A stretch of 5,577 nucleotides of DNA from the NCBI GenBank assembly GCA_020859965.1, contig JAJBVF010000293.1:1-5577 (forward strand). The letters are read 5' to 3'. Below, one piece after another: positions 1-5,577 of this stretch. The stretch is from Clostridiales bacterium (lineage in GTDB: Bacteria > Bacillota > Clostridia > Lachnospirales > Lachnospiraceae). A program made the position numbers and the translations under genes. Below the pieces are notes generated by a model, which had not been told where the DNA came from, did not search any database, and saw only the letters and a list, made by a program, of their open reading frames with translations. Positions within the stretch are counted from its first letter, which is position 1. Every line of letters begins with the position of its first letter.

Positions 1-24
1 ACAGTGGTTGAGGATTTTTATGAC

Positions 25-27
25 TAA
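25..27 (+). other. In-frame stop 1 (TAA)
   Basis: Frame 1 reads F-Y-D-stop-P-D-P-T-K here, and RCC1-like sequence follows within 20 codons in the same frame. The stop lies in a loop before the first visible blade. The original residue cannot be inferred from the other blades; Tyr (TAT/TAC) would fit in one base change. Confidence 0.85.
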
Positions 28-69
28 CCCGATCCCACGAAAAACGAGGCAAATTATGTTGAAGCTGTT

Positions 70-2013
70 GTGTTGGGTGAAAACCATATGCTTGGTGTAA
101 ATGACTCAAACAACAGAGTTTATACATGGGGAGATAACACATATAAACAGCTCGGTAATCAGCAGGCTGTTCAGAACGGAAGCAGTGCGATAACATCACC
201 TTCCGACAGCAGCTTCGCTTCGAGCGCTCATCTTGTTGCGATAGACAGCGCCGATTACAACTTTATAGATGTTGCATCGGGAACAAACCATTCAATAGGT
301 ATAGTTGTAGCCGAATCAGAGGTTGACAAGGCTACGCAGGGTACGGTTTACGCTTGGGGCGACAACTCAAAGGGACAGCTCGGTCAGGGCACTGCTACCG
401 GTTCAAGCGCAGCGTTGCTTAGTGTTAAGAAGAGCGACGGAACCGCAATTACCAATGCAGTCGCGGTAGCGGCAGCGGCGGATTATTCTATGGCGCTTAC
501 AACGGACGGTACCGTATATGTATGGGGCGATAATACCTACGGCGTTGCGGGCAGCGGCTCAAAGGGCGGCACTGTAACATACGCGACAGCCGTATCGGGA
601 ATAACCGGCGACGGAACACTTACCAGCATTTCATCGATTGCCGCAACAAAGACCAATGCAGTGGCAGTAGGTACAAACGGCCGCGTTTACAGCTGGGGCG
701 CGAATGACAACGGTCAGATTGGCGACGCGTCGTATTTTGAAAGATTGTACCCCGTAATGCAGAGCGATGTTACATCGATTGAATCTGTTGCCGCGGGCAT
801 CGGCTTCGTTGTCGCACTTTCGGAAGAAGGCAATATGTACGCTTGGGGCGCAAATGAAAGCGGACAGCTCGGCAACAGCACATATGATGAACAGCTTGTA
901 CCGGTAGCGACAGGCGCTAACTCCAAGCTTACAATAAGAAGCGCAAAGATTGTTACAAATACAAATGCGGGTGAAATAGTAACCTCGGAGGAATTTACGA
1001 CATTTGCAATGCTTGAGGCAAGCAGCGAGATTGAAACGGTAGCGGAATTTGAAGCAGAGGTATCGGCGGATGACGCGGACAATGACGGAAGCATATCCCT
1101 CATGTCGGCTTCGGTAAGCCTATTCAGCAAGACCGATGATACCGAGTACGATACTTTAAATACGGTACCGAGAACCATAACTCTTACCAATGATTCTTCG
1201 GGCAACATCCAGCAGTTTGTTCTCGATAAGGATGCGGTTTATGATGAGTTTAGATATTATCTGAACCTTGTATCGGAAACGGGCAGCGATGAATTTAAGG
1301 TAGAGGATATTTACATGATCGCCGCGGACAGCACTCTGTTCAGCGTTGACGACGATTGGATTGTAACGCCGACGCAAAAGGCGATAGACAACAAATATGC
1401 CGTAACAACCTTGATTATTCAGGATAGAACGAGAAATATTTCTCAAACCTTTGAGCTTGAATATATGACTACGGCAATTGACGGCGATTCGACAACTCAA
1501 ACAATCGAAACGGCTCCTATGGTAGCGTCGAACGCGCATAATTCGATTGCGCTTATGTCGGACGGTACAGTCTGGACATGGGGCGACAATACCTACGGAC
1601 AGCTCGGAAACAAGTCGAATGAAGCGTCATATATTCCTGTACAGGTACGCAACCCGATATCCGATAAATATTTGACAGATGTTATAAAGGTTGCGCAGGG
1701 CGCTTACCATAGCGTTGCGCTTACCTCCGACGGACAGGTTTATACATGGGGACTCGGCGCGAGCGGACAGCTCGGAAACGGAAGCACCGATAACAGCACA
1801 ATCCCCGTAGCGGTAGTAAATGGAGATACAGCCCTTTCGGGTATTGTTGATATTGCCGCGGGCGAGGACTTCACAGCGGCTCTTGACGAGAACGGATATG
1901 TATGGATGTTCGGAAACAACGAGGACGGCTTGTTGGGTATAAACAAAACAGACGATATTCAGCTTACTCCGCAAAGAGTTCTTGCAGGAAAGAGCAAGAG
2001 CACATCAAGCTAA
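70..2013 (+). CDS. RCC1-repeat fragment 1 (block A, linker 1, first three blades of block B)
   Basis: This is the longest open piece ended by a stop inside the window. The stretch is open from base 28, just after the TAA at 25; the first possible start is GTG at 70, giving 647 residues. I do not think GTG 70 is a real start: it has no convincing ribosome binding site, no signal peptide follows, and it lies in the AxGxNHxLG strand that normally precedes a blade signature. In order the fragment encodes five blades (118-873), a 200-residue insertion with an acidic half and a beta-rich half (916-1515), and three blades (1570-1938). It stops in the loop between two blades, which leaves propeller B cut after its third blade. 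If expressed alone, it could not close propeller B. Treat it as a piece of the longer gene. Confidence 0.6.
   Translation: MLGENHMLGVNDSNNRVYTWGDNTYKQLGNQQAVQNGSSAITSPSDSSFASSAHLVAIDSADYNFIDVASGTNHSIGIVVAESEVDKATQGTVYAWGDNSKGQLGQGTATGSSAALLSVKKSDGTAITNAVAVAAAADYSMALTTDGTVYVWGDNTYGVAGSGSKGGTVTYATAVSGITGDGTLTSISSIAATKTNAVAVGTNGRVYSWGANDNGQIGDASYFERLYPVMQSDVTSIESVAAGIGFVVALSEEGNMYAWGANESGQLGNSTYDEQLVPVATGANSKLTIRSAKIVTNTNAGEIVTSEEFTTFAMLEASSEIETVAEFEAEVSADDADNDGSISLMSASVSLFSKTDDTEYDTLNTVPRTITLTNDSSGNIQQFVLDKDAVYDEFRYYLNLVSETGSDEFKVEDIYMIAADSTLFSVDDDWIVTPTQKAIDNKYAVTTLIIQDRTRNISQTFELEYMTTAIDGDSTTQTIETAPMVASNAHNSIALMSDGTVWTWGDNTYGQLGNKSNEASYIPVQVRNPISDKYLTDVIKVAQGAYHSVALTSDGQVYTWGLGASGQLGNGSTDNSTIPVAVVNGDTALSGIVDIAAGEDFTAALDENGYVWMFGNNEDGLLGINKTDDIQLTPQRVLAGKSKSTSS
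118..873 (+). repeat. RCC1 block A: five blade signatures
   Basis: Blade signatures start at 118 (VYTWGDNTYKQLG), 346 (VYAWGDNSKGQLG), 514 (VYVWGDNTYGVAG), 685 (VYSWGANDNGQIG) and 835 (MYAWGANESGQLG), spaced 150-228 bases. The third has lost QL. By comparison with the seven-blade blocks B and C, these are probably blades 3-7 of a propeller whose first two blades lie to the left of the window. Bases 1-117 are in the same frame and read as the inter-blade loop (holding the TAA at 25) and the strand before the first signature (LGENHMLGV). Confidence 0.9.
916..1515 (+). other. Linker/insertion domain 1 (acidic segment plus beta-rich domain)
   Basis: About 200 residues without RCC1 signatures, between blocks A and B. 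The first half (roughly 976-1140) is rich in Glu, Asp, Ser and Ala, may be partly helical, and contains a DxDxDG loop at 1072-1107. The second half (about 1165-1470) alternates hydrophobic and polar residues like a beta-sandwich; its end (SQTFELEY) corresponds to the GIIK(I/L)N ends of the other two linkers. The distance from the last signature of A to the first of B is 735 bases, longer than for the other linkers (582-585 and 549), mainly because of the acidic half. I do not recognise a named family with confidence; a bacterial Ig-like fold is the best guess. Confidence 0.6.
1072..1107 (+). other. EF-hand-like calcium-binding loop in linker 1
   Basis: The encoded 12-residue loop DADNDGSISLMS has Asp at positions 1, 3 and 5, Gly at 6, Ser at 7, Ile at 8 and Ser at 9, matching the EF-hand/dockerin-type calcium loop except that position 12 is Ser rather than Glu or Asp. 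A possibly helical acidic stretch (ETVAEFEAEVSA) comes before it. It is a single copy, so calcium binding is only a suggestion. Confidence 0.4.
1576..1608 (+). repeat. Near-identical 33-base DNA repeat, copy 1 (blade signature of block B, blade 1)
   Basis: These 33 bases encode TWGDNTYGQLG and differ from 3217-3249 at one base (position 1587, C versus T, a silent change in Asp). An 18-base part of copy 2 (3220-3237) also recurs exactly at 523-540. Such identity could allow recombination inside the gene or confuse short-read assembly. Confidence 0.85.
2011..2013 (+). other. In-frame stop 2 (TAA)
   Basis: Frame 1 reads S-S-stop-L-E-N-I-I-S-I-A-A-G. The corresponding loop between the first two blades of block B reads D-K-Y-L-T-D-V-I-K-V-A-Q-G, with TAT (1669-1671) at the aligned place; other loops have Ala or Lys there. 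Homology resumes at the next codon, so this is an interruption rather than the end of the protein. Confidence 0.9.
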
Positions 2014-2088
2014 CTTGAAAATATCATATCTATTGCCGCAGGCTCACACCATATGCTTGCTCTCGATAAGGACGGCAGTGTTTGGGCG

Positions 2089-2091
2089 TGA
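2089..2091 (+). other. In-frame stop 3 (TGA) at the signature Trp of a blade
   Basis: Frame 1 reads V-W-A-stop-G-D-N-T-Y-G-Q-L-G, exactly the blade signature with TGA at the position of the Trp of WGDN, which is TGG in most other blades (for example 1579, 3220, 4831). A single G-to-A change at the third base explains it. Confidence 0.95.
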
Positions 2092-2181
2092 GGTGACAAC
2101 ACCTACGGTCAGCTCGGCGAGGGTACATATTACGGTGTAGAGGACGAGGACGGCAATGTTTCGGAAGTTAAGACGAGAACG

Positions 2182-3216
2182 GTGCCGGTAGCAGCTGATA
2201 TTCAGGATGTTGAAAAGATTTCGGCGGGATACAATAACTCCGCCGCGATAAAGACCGATATGACAGCCTGGGCATGGGGCGATAATTCCAGCGGTCAGGT
2301 TGGTAATCTCGGAAACGGCGATGTGGTTCCCATTCCCGTTCAGGTGCTTTACGCCGAATCCGGTGAAAAGGTTACGGGTGTCAGACAGATTAGCGTCGGC
2401 GCGAATTATATGAACGCTATACTTCTTTCGGATAAGAGCGTTCTGACATGGGGTAAAAACCTCAACGCGACTGTGGACAGCGACGCCGCAAATGCGGACG
2501 TTGCAGAAACGAATACCGGTGCGGTTGCGCTCCTTAGCGATATAGCCGGCGAAATAGCGGTTGACGATGTTATTATGACGGCGGGCGCAGAGGAAAGCAC
2601 TGTTATCCTTAAAACCGACGGAAGCGTTTGGGCGCTCGGCGGTAATGCCTATGGTCAGCTCGGTGACGGAACCGGTGAGGACAGCGCCGTTCCGGTTGAA
2701 ATAGGACTCGGAAGAAGCGCGGATACTGTTGTTATGAACAGCGGTTCTGTTATAAGAAAGGATGAGGACGGAAATTATACCGACGTAACGGAAGTATACT
2801 CCGATGAAAACCCGATGCCTTATGAAATAAGCGTTCTCCGCAGCGAGAAGCTCGTTATTGACGTGTCGGATATGTTCGTTGAGAGAGATCCGGGCTTCAA
2901 CCTGATAACAGGCAAATACACTGTTTCGGAAAGCGGTTATACATATAAATCGCTTGACGAGAGTATTGCCTATGTAACAAGTGACGGCGAGGTAATCCCG
3001 ACAGATACGGGAGATTCGATATACCTCGGAACAACATATATCGTAGTAAAGGGTAATGATACCGGAGCTACGGGCATAATCAAGATAAATGTTATGCCGA
3101 TGGATACGCAGTACAGCACCGCTGACACTGTTATCCAAGCAGACAGCGTTGTATATCCGCAGGTTGCATCAGGCGGAAAGACTATGGCGGCTATAACCGA
3201 TTCGGGCGTTCTATAA
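2182..3216 (+). CDS. RCC1-repeat fragment 2 (end of block B and linker 2)
   Basis: The open stretch runs from 2092, after the TGA at 2089, to the TAA at 3214. The first start-like codon is GTG at 2182, which gives 344 residues, but homology to RCC1 blades begins upstream of it at 2092 and no clear ribosome binding site precedes it, so it is probably just an internal Val. The fragment covers blades 5-7 of block B (signatures at 2266, 2440 and 2626; the 2440 one is degenerate, ending LNATVDSD instead of GQLG), then a beta-rich insertion (2704-3153) that ends in GIIKINVMP. It stops two residues before the WGDN of the first blade of block C. It is a middle slice of a larger protein, not a plausible stand-alone one. 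Confidence 0.55.
   Translation: MPVAADIQDVEKISAGYNNSAAIKTDMTAWAWGDNSSGQVGNLGNGDVVPIPVQVLYAESGEKVTGVRQISVGANYMNAILLSDKSVLTWGKNLNATVDSDAANADVAETNTGAVALLSDIAGEIAVDDVIMTAGAEESTVILKTDGSVWALGGNAYGQLGDGTGEDSAVPVEIGLGRSADTVVMNSGSVIRKDEDGNYTDVTEVYSDENPMPYEISVLRSEKLVIDVSDMFVERDPGFNLITGKYTVSESGYTYKSLDESIAYVTSDGEVIPTDTGDSIYLGTTYIVVKGNDTGATGIIKINVMPMDTQYSTADTVIQADSVVYPQVASGGKTMAAITDSGVL
2704..3153 (+). other. Linker/insertion domain 2 (Ig-like)
   Basis: About 150 residues without RCC1 signatures between blocks B and C. From about 2821 it has the pattern of a bacterial Ig-like (Big-type) domain: LVIDVSDMF, then SLDESIAYVTSDGEVIPTD, then GTTYIVVKGNDTGATGIIKINV. The segment 'SIAYV..dGeV....GtTyIvvkg....giikInV' resembles the common Big_2-type arrangement. 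It aligns along most of its length with linker 3 (LTFESINTSVADF..., GTTYLIARDS, GIIKLNIIP), so the two are diverged copies. Family assignment is from pattern only. Confidence 0.65.
3214..3216 (+). other. In-frame stop 4 (TAA) in the first blade of block C
   Basis: Frame 1 reads D-S-G-V-L-stop-T-W-G-D-N-T-Y-G-Q-L-G. In an ungapped alignment with other blades (D-G-x-V-Y-T-W-G) the stop sits where Tyr (TAT/TAC) or Trp is usual. One change at the third base of a Tyr codon would create it. Confidence 0.93.
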
Positions 3217-3249
3217 ACATGGGGCGATAATACCTACGGACAGCTCGGA
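3217..3249 (+). repeat. Near-identical 33-base DNA repeat, copy 2 (blade signature of block C, blade 1)
   Basis: This is the partner of 1576-1608, with 32 of 33 bases the same. The match stops at the in-frame TAA directly upstream (3214-3216), where copy 1 has TGG. The two copies sit at the same place (blade 1) of consecutive propeller blocks. Confidence 0.85.
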
Positions 3250-5577
3250 ATCGATGCCGACAGCACAACAACTCCGTATTCGACGACACCGAATGTTGCC
3301 ATTAACGGCAACGTTAAGAAGGTTGCCGTAGGCGACGGCTTTATCGTGGCGCTCAGAACCGACGGTACGGTTTATACATGGGGAAGAAATGATTACGGTC
3401 AGCTTGGTCTGGGCGGAAATATCAATCCTATTGAAACGGCTAATCAGGCATCGCCTGTATTAATAGAAGGTATTGAGAATATTGTAGATATAGCGGTAGG
3501 CGCAAATCATACGCTCCTGCTGGCAGCCGACGGTACGATTTACGGCTTCGGCGACTACAGCGCATATCAGGTTGCACCTGAAGCAAGCTCATCCGAAAGC
3601 TCGTCAAAGCCGCAGAAGCTTTATATAAGAGAGTCGCTTAACATCGCGGCGGTATTTGCCGATAACAATACAAGCTACGCTCTTACAAGAAACGGTGACG
3701 TTGTGGTATGGGGCGATGGTTCAACAGGTGAGTTTGGTAAGACAAGCTACGCCGGACACGGCCCGATGTACGCGGAAACCTCCGAACAGTCGGTTACTGT
3801 ATCGGTAGGCACAAAGAGCGTAATGGTACTTTCGGAAAACAATAAAGTATACGGATGGGGCAACAATAATTACAACCAGCTCGGTCTTGAAACAACAGTG
3901 GATCCGGATACGTATGAAACTGTATATGACAAAGTTATATACGTTCCTACGCTTTCGTATACATATAATTACGCTTACACAAGCGCAACCGAAACTACCG
4001 ACGGCGTGGAATGGATTCCCAACGGCATAACCGCGGGCGAATCATCATTTGTAACGTACCAGAACGGACACGCGAGAGTATTGGGTCATAATACAAATTA
4101 CGGTCAGCTCGGTATCGATACATATGAATATGATATTCTCGACGCGGCGGTAACGCAGCTGCACGCCGGCGACAGCGATCCCGACTATCATTATGACCCG
4201 TTCACGGGCGCAAAGATGATTGCGGCATCCGCAAACGGAGAAAACGGTGTAATATATGATAATATCGGTAAGATTTACGCATGGGGCGACAACTCATACG
4301 GACAAATAGGCGACGGTACAAACGATACCCGCGAGTACCCCGCAGAGGTACTTATAGACGGCGGCGGAGCATACATCGACTTCTCCGAGGCAGAGTTGAC
4401 CAGAAATGGCGTATCAAGCGATATTACAATGTTCTACGATACAATCCTTCGTGAGAACGGTATTCTTGAAACCGCGGTAAGACAGGGCGATATGGTTGCG
4501 ATTGATCTCGACAGCGTTATAGGCATTATAGGCTTTACGCTCTTCGGCGAATCCGCTTATAAACCGGTTGATTTGACATTTGAGTCGATTAACACCTCTG
4601 TTGCGGACTTCACAAACAAGAATAGCAACAACGAAAATGAGGATGGCGTACTGTATGTCGGAAGCAACACCGGAACAACATACCTCATCGCCAGAGATTC
4701 ACGCGACAATGTTGGTATAATTAAGCTTAATATAATCCCCGCGGGAGAGGACAGCAGCAATGTAATGCCTATGATAGCGGTCGGTGAAAACCACACAATA
4801 TCGCTGAGATCCGATGGAACCGTTTGGGCGTGGGGCGATAACACCTACGGACAATCGGGAAGCGGAAGCAAGCAGAGCTATATAGACATCCCCGTACAGG
4901 TAATGATGCGCGATTCCTCAACATCGGGAACAAAGGCACTTACCAATGTTATAAAGATTGCCGCAAGCGGTAACCATAACCTCGCGCTTACAAGCGACGG
5001 TCATGTATATGCTTGGGGTACCGGCGTTAAGGGCGCACTCGGAAACGGCTCGCAGACAGAGCTTAATATCCAGCAGTACGCGTCGCAGGTATACGGAACA
5101 ACAAGAAGCTACTATCTCGGCGATTATGAGGACGGAACCGATGGCGTTGGCTCGATGATTATCGATATAGCCGCGGCAGGTGTCGGCGCAGACTCGAGTG
5201 ACGATACAAAGCAGTACTCGTTCGCAATCGATATTGACGGCAATATTTACGGATGGGGCTATAACTATAAGGGAGTTGTTTCACCGCAGGATACATATAA
5301 TGCGAAGATGACTCTCCCGAGAAATATTACAGGAAGAAACACAATTCTTAAGGGTGCGAGAAAGCTTGTTGCAGACAAGACAGGCGAAACAATGCATATC
5401 CTTAAGAACGACGGACAGATTATCACATGGGGCGATAACTCCGACGGCGTATACGGCATAGGAACTATGACGTCAACCTTGCCGAGCCGTGCGGTTCTGC
5501 CCGAAAAGGCTCTTGCGGCATATGCCGGAACCGGCAATGTCATGGCAATCCATCTGGCCGTAAGCGTTGTTAAGTTG
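3217..5577 (+). CDS. RCC1-repeat fragment 3 (block C, linker 3, part of block D), open at the right edge
   Basis: After the TAA at 3214 frame 1 stays open for 787 codons to the last base, and clearly continues beyond it. It begins directly with TWGDNTYGQLG, the core of a blade whose first strand lies before the stop, so the piece does not start at a natural domain boundary. The first alternative start codon is GTG at 3346, without a recognisable ribosome binding site. Content: seven blades of block C (3211-4311), a beta-rich insertion (4357-4764) ending GIIKLNIIP, and four blades of block D (4822-5457). It has no cysteine and no membrane segment. The C-terminal end, and any cell-wall or S-layer anchoring domain, would lie downstream of the window. 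Confidence 0.65.
4357..4764 (+). other. Linker/insertion domain 3 (Ig-like)
   Basis: About 136 residues without RCC1 signatures between blocks C and D. It reads as a beta-rich domain: MVAIDLDSVIGIIGFTLFG, then SINTSVADF, an Asn-rich loop (NKNSNNENED at 4615-4644), then VLYVGSNTGTTYLIARDS and the closing GIIKLNIIP at 4714-4740. The end is nearly the same as that of linker 2 (GIIKINVMP at 3073-3099), showing common origin. The following text (SSNVMPMIAVGENHT) leads directly into the first blade of block D. Confidence 0.65.
4822..5457 (+). repeat. RCC1 block D: four blade signatures, continuing past the window
   Basis: Signatures start at 4822 (VWAWGDNTYGQSG), 5005 (VYAWGTGVKGALG), 5245 (IYGWGYNYKGVVS, degenerate) and 5419 (IITWGDNSDGVYG). 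The first three match the first three blades of earlier blocks by position: blade 2 shares the WGxGxxGxLGNGS form with blade 2 of block B, and blade 3 is degenerate in the same place as blade 3 of block C. Bases 5458-5577 remain in frame as an inter-blade loop, so three more blades would be expected downstream. Confidence 0.85.

Larger units (their letters stand above)
1570..2664 (+). repeat. RCC1 block B: complete set of seven blade signatures
   Basis: Signatures start at 1570 (VWTWGDNTYGQLG), 1738 (VYTWGLGASGQLG), 1900 (VWMFGNNEDGLLG), 2080 (VWA-stop-GDNTYGQLG), 2266 (AWAWGDNSSGQVG), 2440 (VLTWGKNLNATVD, degenerate) and 2626 (VWALGGNAYGQLG). Seven blades is the count of a closed RCC1 propeller. 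Two of the four stop codons of the gene fall inside this block: one in the loop between blades 3 and 4 (2011), the other at the signature Trp of blade 4 (2089). Confidence 0.9.
3211..4311 (+). repeat. RCC1 block C: complete set of seven blade signatures
   Basis: Signatures start at 3211 (L-stop-TWGDNTYGQLG), 3370 (VYTWGRNDYGQLG), 3538 (IYGFGDYSAYQVA, degenerate), 3700 (VVVWGDGSTGEFG), 3847 (VYGWGNNNYNQLG), 4072 (ARVLGHNTNYGQLG, with one extra residue) and 4273 (IYAWGDNSYGQIG). Again seven blades precede the next insertion. A longer loop between the fifth and sixth blades (about 3886-4071) is rich in Tyr and Thr. The stop at 3214 falls at the first blade, two codons before its Trp. Confidence 0.9.
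1..5577 (+). pseudogene. Giant multi-propeller RCC1-repeat protein gene, internal part, interrupted by four in-frame stops
   Basis: One reading frame (frame 1) carries RCC1-type sequence across the entire window, 1,859 codons, with no frameshift. I count 23 copies of the blade signature [VI][YW]xWGDNxxGQLG, usually preceded by an AxGxxHxxAL..DG stretch, which is the classic RCC1 blade pattern. Blades are grouped 5(+), 7, 7 and 4(+), separated by three non-RCC1 beta-rich insertions. The frame contains TAA at 25, TAA at 2011, TGA at 2089 and TAA at 3214; sequence on both sides of each stop stays homologous, so the pieces belong to one ancestral gene. RCC1 propellers are known mainly as protein-binding platforms; here a large secreted or cell-surface binding/adhesion protein is the inference, supported by the lack of any cysteine codon. 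No start codon, signal peptide, anchor or true end is present. Pseudogene versus sequence error cannot be decided from the window alone. Confidence 0.75.

Noticed and set aside
70..72. GTG 70 and GTG 2182 as true gene starts
   Set aside because: Both lie inside conserved RCC1 sequence that begins upstream of them in the same frame, with no convincing ribosome binding site and no signal peptide after them.
714..1974. Other minus-strand open frames (714-1208, 1156-1539, 1627-1974, 1740-1946)
   Set aside because: They overlap each other and the clear RCC1 frame, have low-complexity translations and no ribosome binding sites; they are shadows.
2092..2120. Programmed readthrough or selenocysteine insertion at the TGA at 2089
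   Set aside because: The position is a structural Trp in all matching blades, not a redox Cys, and I see no convincing stem-loop just downstream that would act as a bacterial selenocysteine element.
2044..3138. A 364-codon open frame on the minus strand
   Set aside because: Its codons are the exact reverse complements of the frame 1 codons, so it is open only because the sense frame avoids TTA, CTA and TCA (Leu and Ser are coded by CTT/CTC and TCG/AGC). It ends at a sense TCA at 2044. The translation resembles no protein I know, and the plus strand has clear RCC1 homology throughout.
25..3216. A general change of genetic code (TGA as Trp, TAA as Tyr)
   Set aside because: Trp is coded by TGG and Tyr by TAT/TAC at all the other places in the frame, with only one TGA and three TAA in 1,859 codons. 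A true reassigned code would normally use these codons more often. Rare readthrough cannot be excluded.
4557..5543. Open frames at 4557-4844 (minus), 4958-5158 (plus, frame 2) and 5265-5543 (minus)
   Set aside because: Frame 1 carries blade signatures through all of this stretch; these are chance frames.
1..5577. CRISPR array, mobile element or diversity-generating repeat
   Set aside because: The repeats are protein-coding blade signatures at 147-240-base spacing with diverged sequence, no constant repeat-spacer pattern, no inverted terminal repeats and no transposase or reverse transcriptase in the window.

Overview
The whole 5,577-base window reads as the inside of one very long plus-strand gene. 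Reading frame 1 (codons starting at base 1, ending exactly at base 5577; 1,859 codons) encodes RCC1-type beta-propeller blades from end to end, without a single frameshift. Neither the true start nor the true end of the gene is in the window, and I see no intergenic DNA, RNA gene, promoter or terminator. Four in-frame stop codons interrupt the frame: TAA at 25-27, TAA at 2011-2013, TGA at 2089-2091 and TAA at 3214-3216. As given, it is therefore a broken gene (pseudogene), a gene carrying sequence errors, or, much less likely, a gene that is read through.

Layout: 23 blade signatures (consensus [VI][YW]xWGDNxxGQLG) fall into four blocks. Block A (5 blades seen, 118-873) is followed by a non-RCC1 insertion (916-1515). 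Block B has 7 blades (1570-2664), followed by a second insertion (2704-3153). Block C has 7 blades (3211-4311), followed by a third insertion (4357-4764). Block D (4 blades seen, 4822-5457) runs off the right edge. Both complete blocks have exactly seven blades, the number in a closed RCC1 propeller. The protein thus looks like beads on a string: seven-bladed propellers joined by beta-rich, Ig-like linker domains. Unit length is about 540 codons (547 from B to C, 537 from C to D). The linkers resemble one another, and some blades match by position between blocks, so the gene probably grew by duplication of a propeller-plus-linker unit.

Organism: codon choice (AGA for Arg, frequent ATA for Ile, CTT/CTC for Leu with little TTA or CTA, TCG/AGC for Ser), the absence of cysteine in all sense codons, and giant RCC1-plus-Ig-like architecture suggest a Gram-positive anaerobe of the Clostridia, perhaps gut-associated. 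This is inference. The protein is most likely exported or surface-displayed, but the signal peptide and any anchor would lie outside the window. No neighbouring gene is visible, so nothing can be said about an operon.
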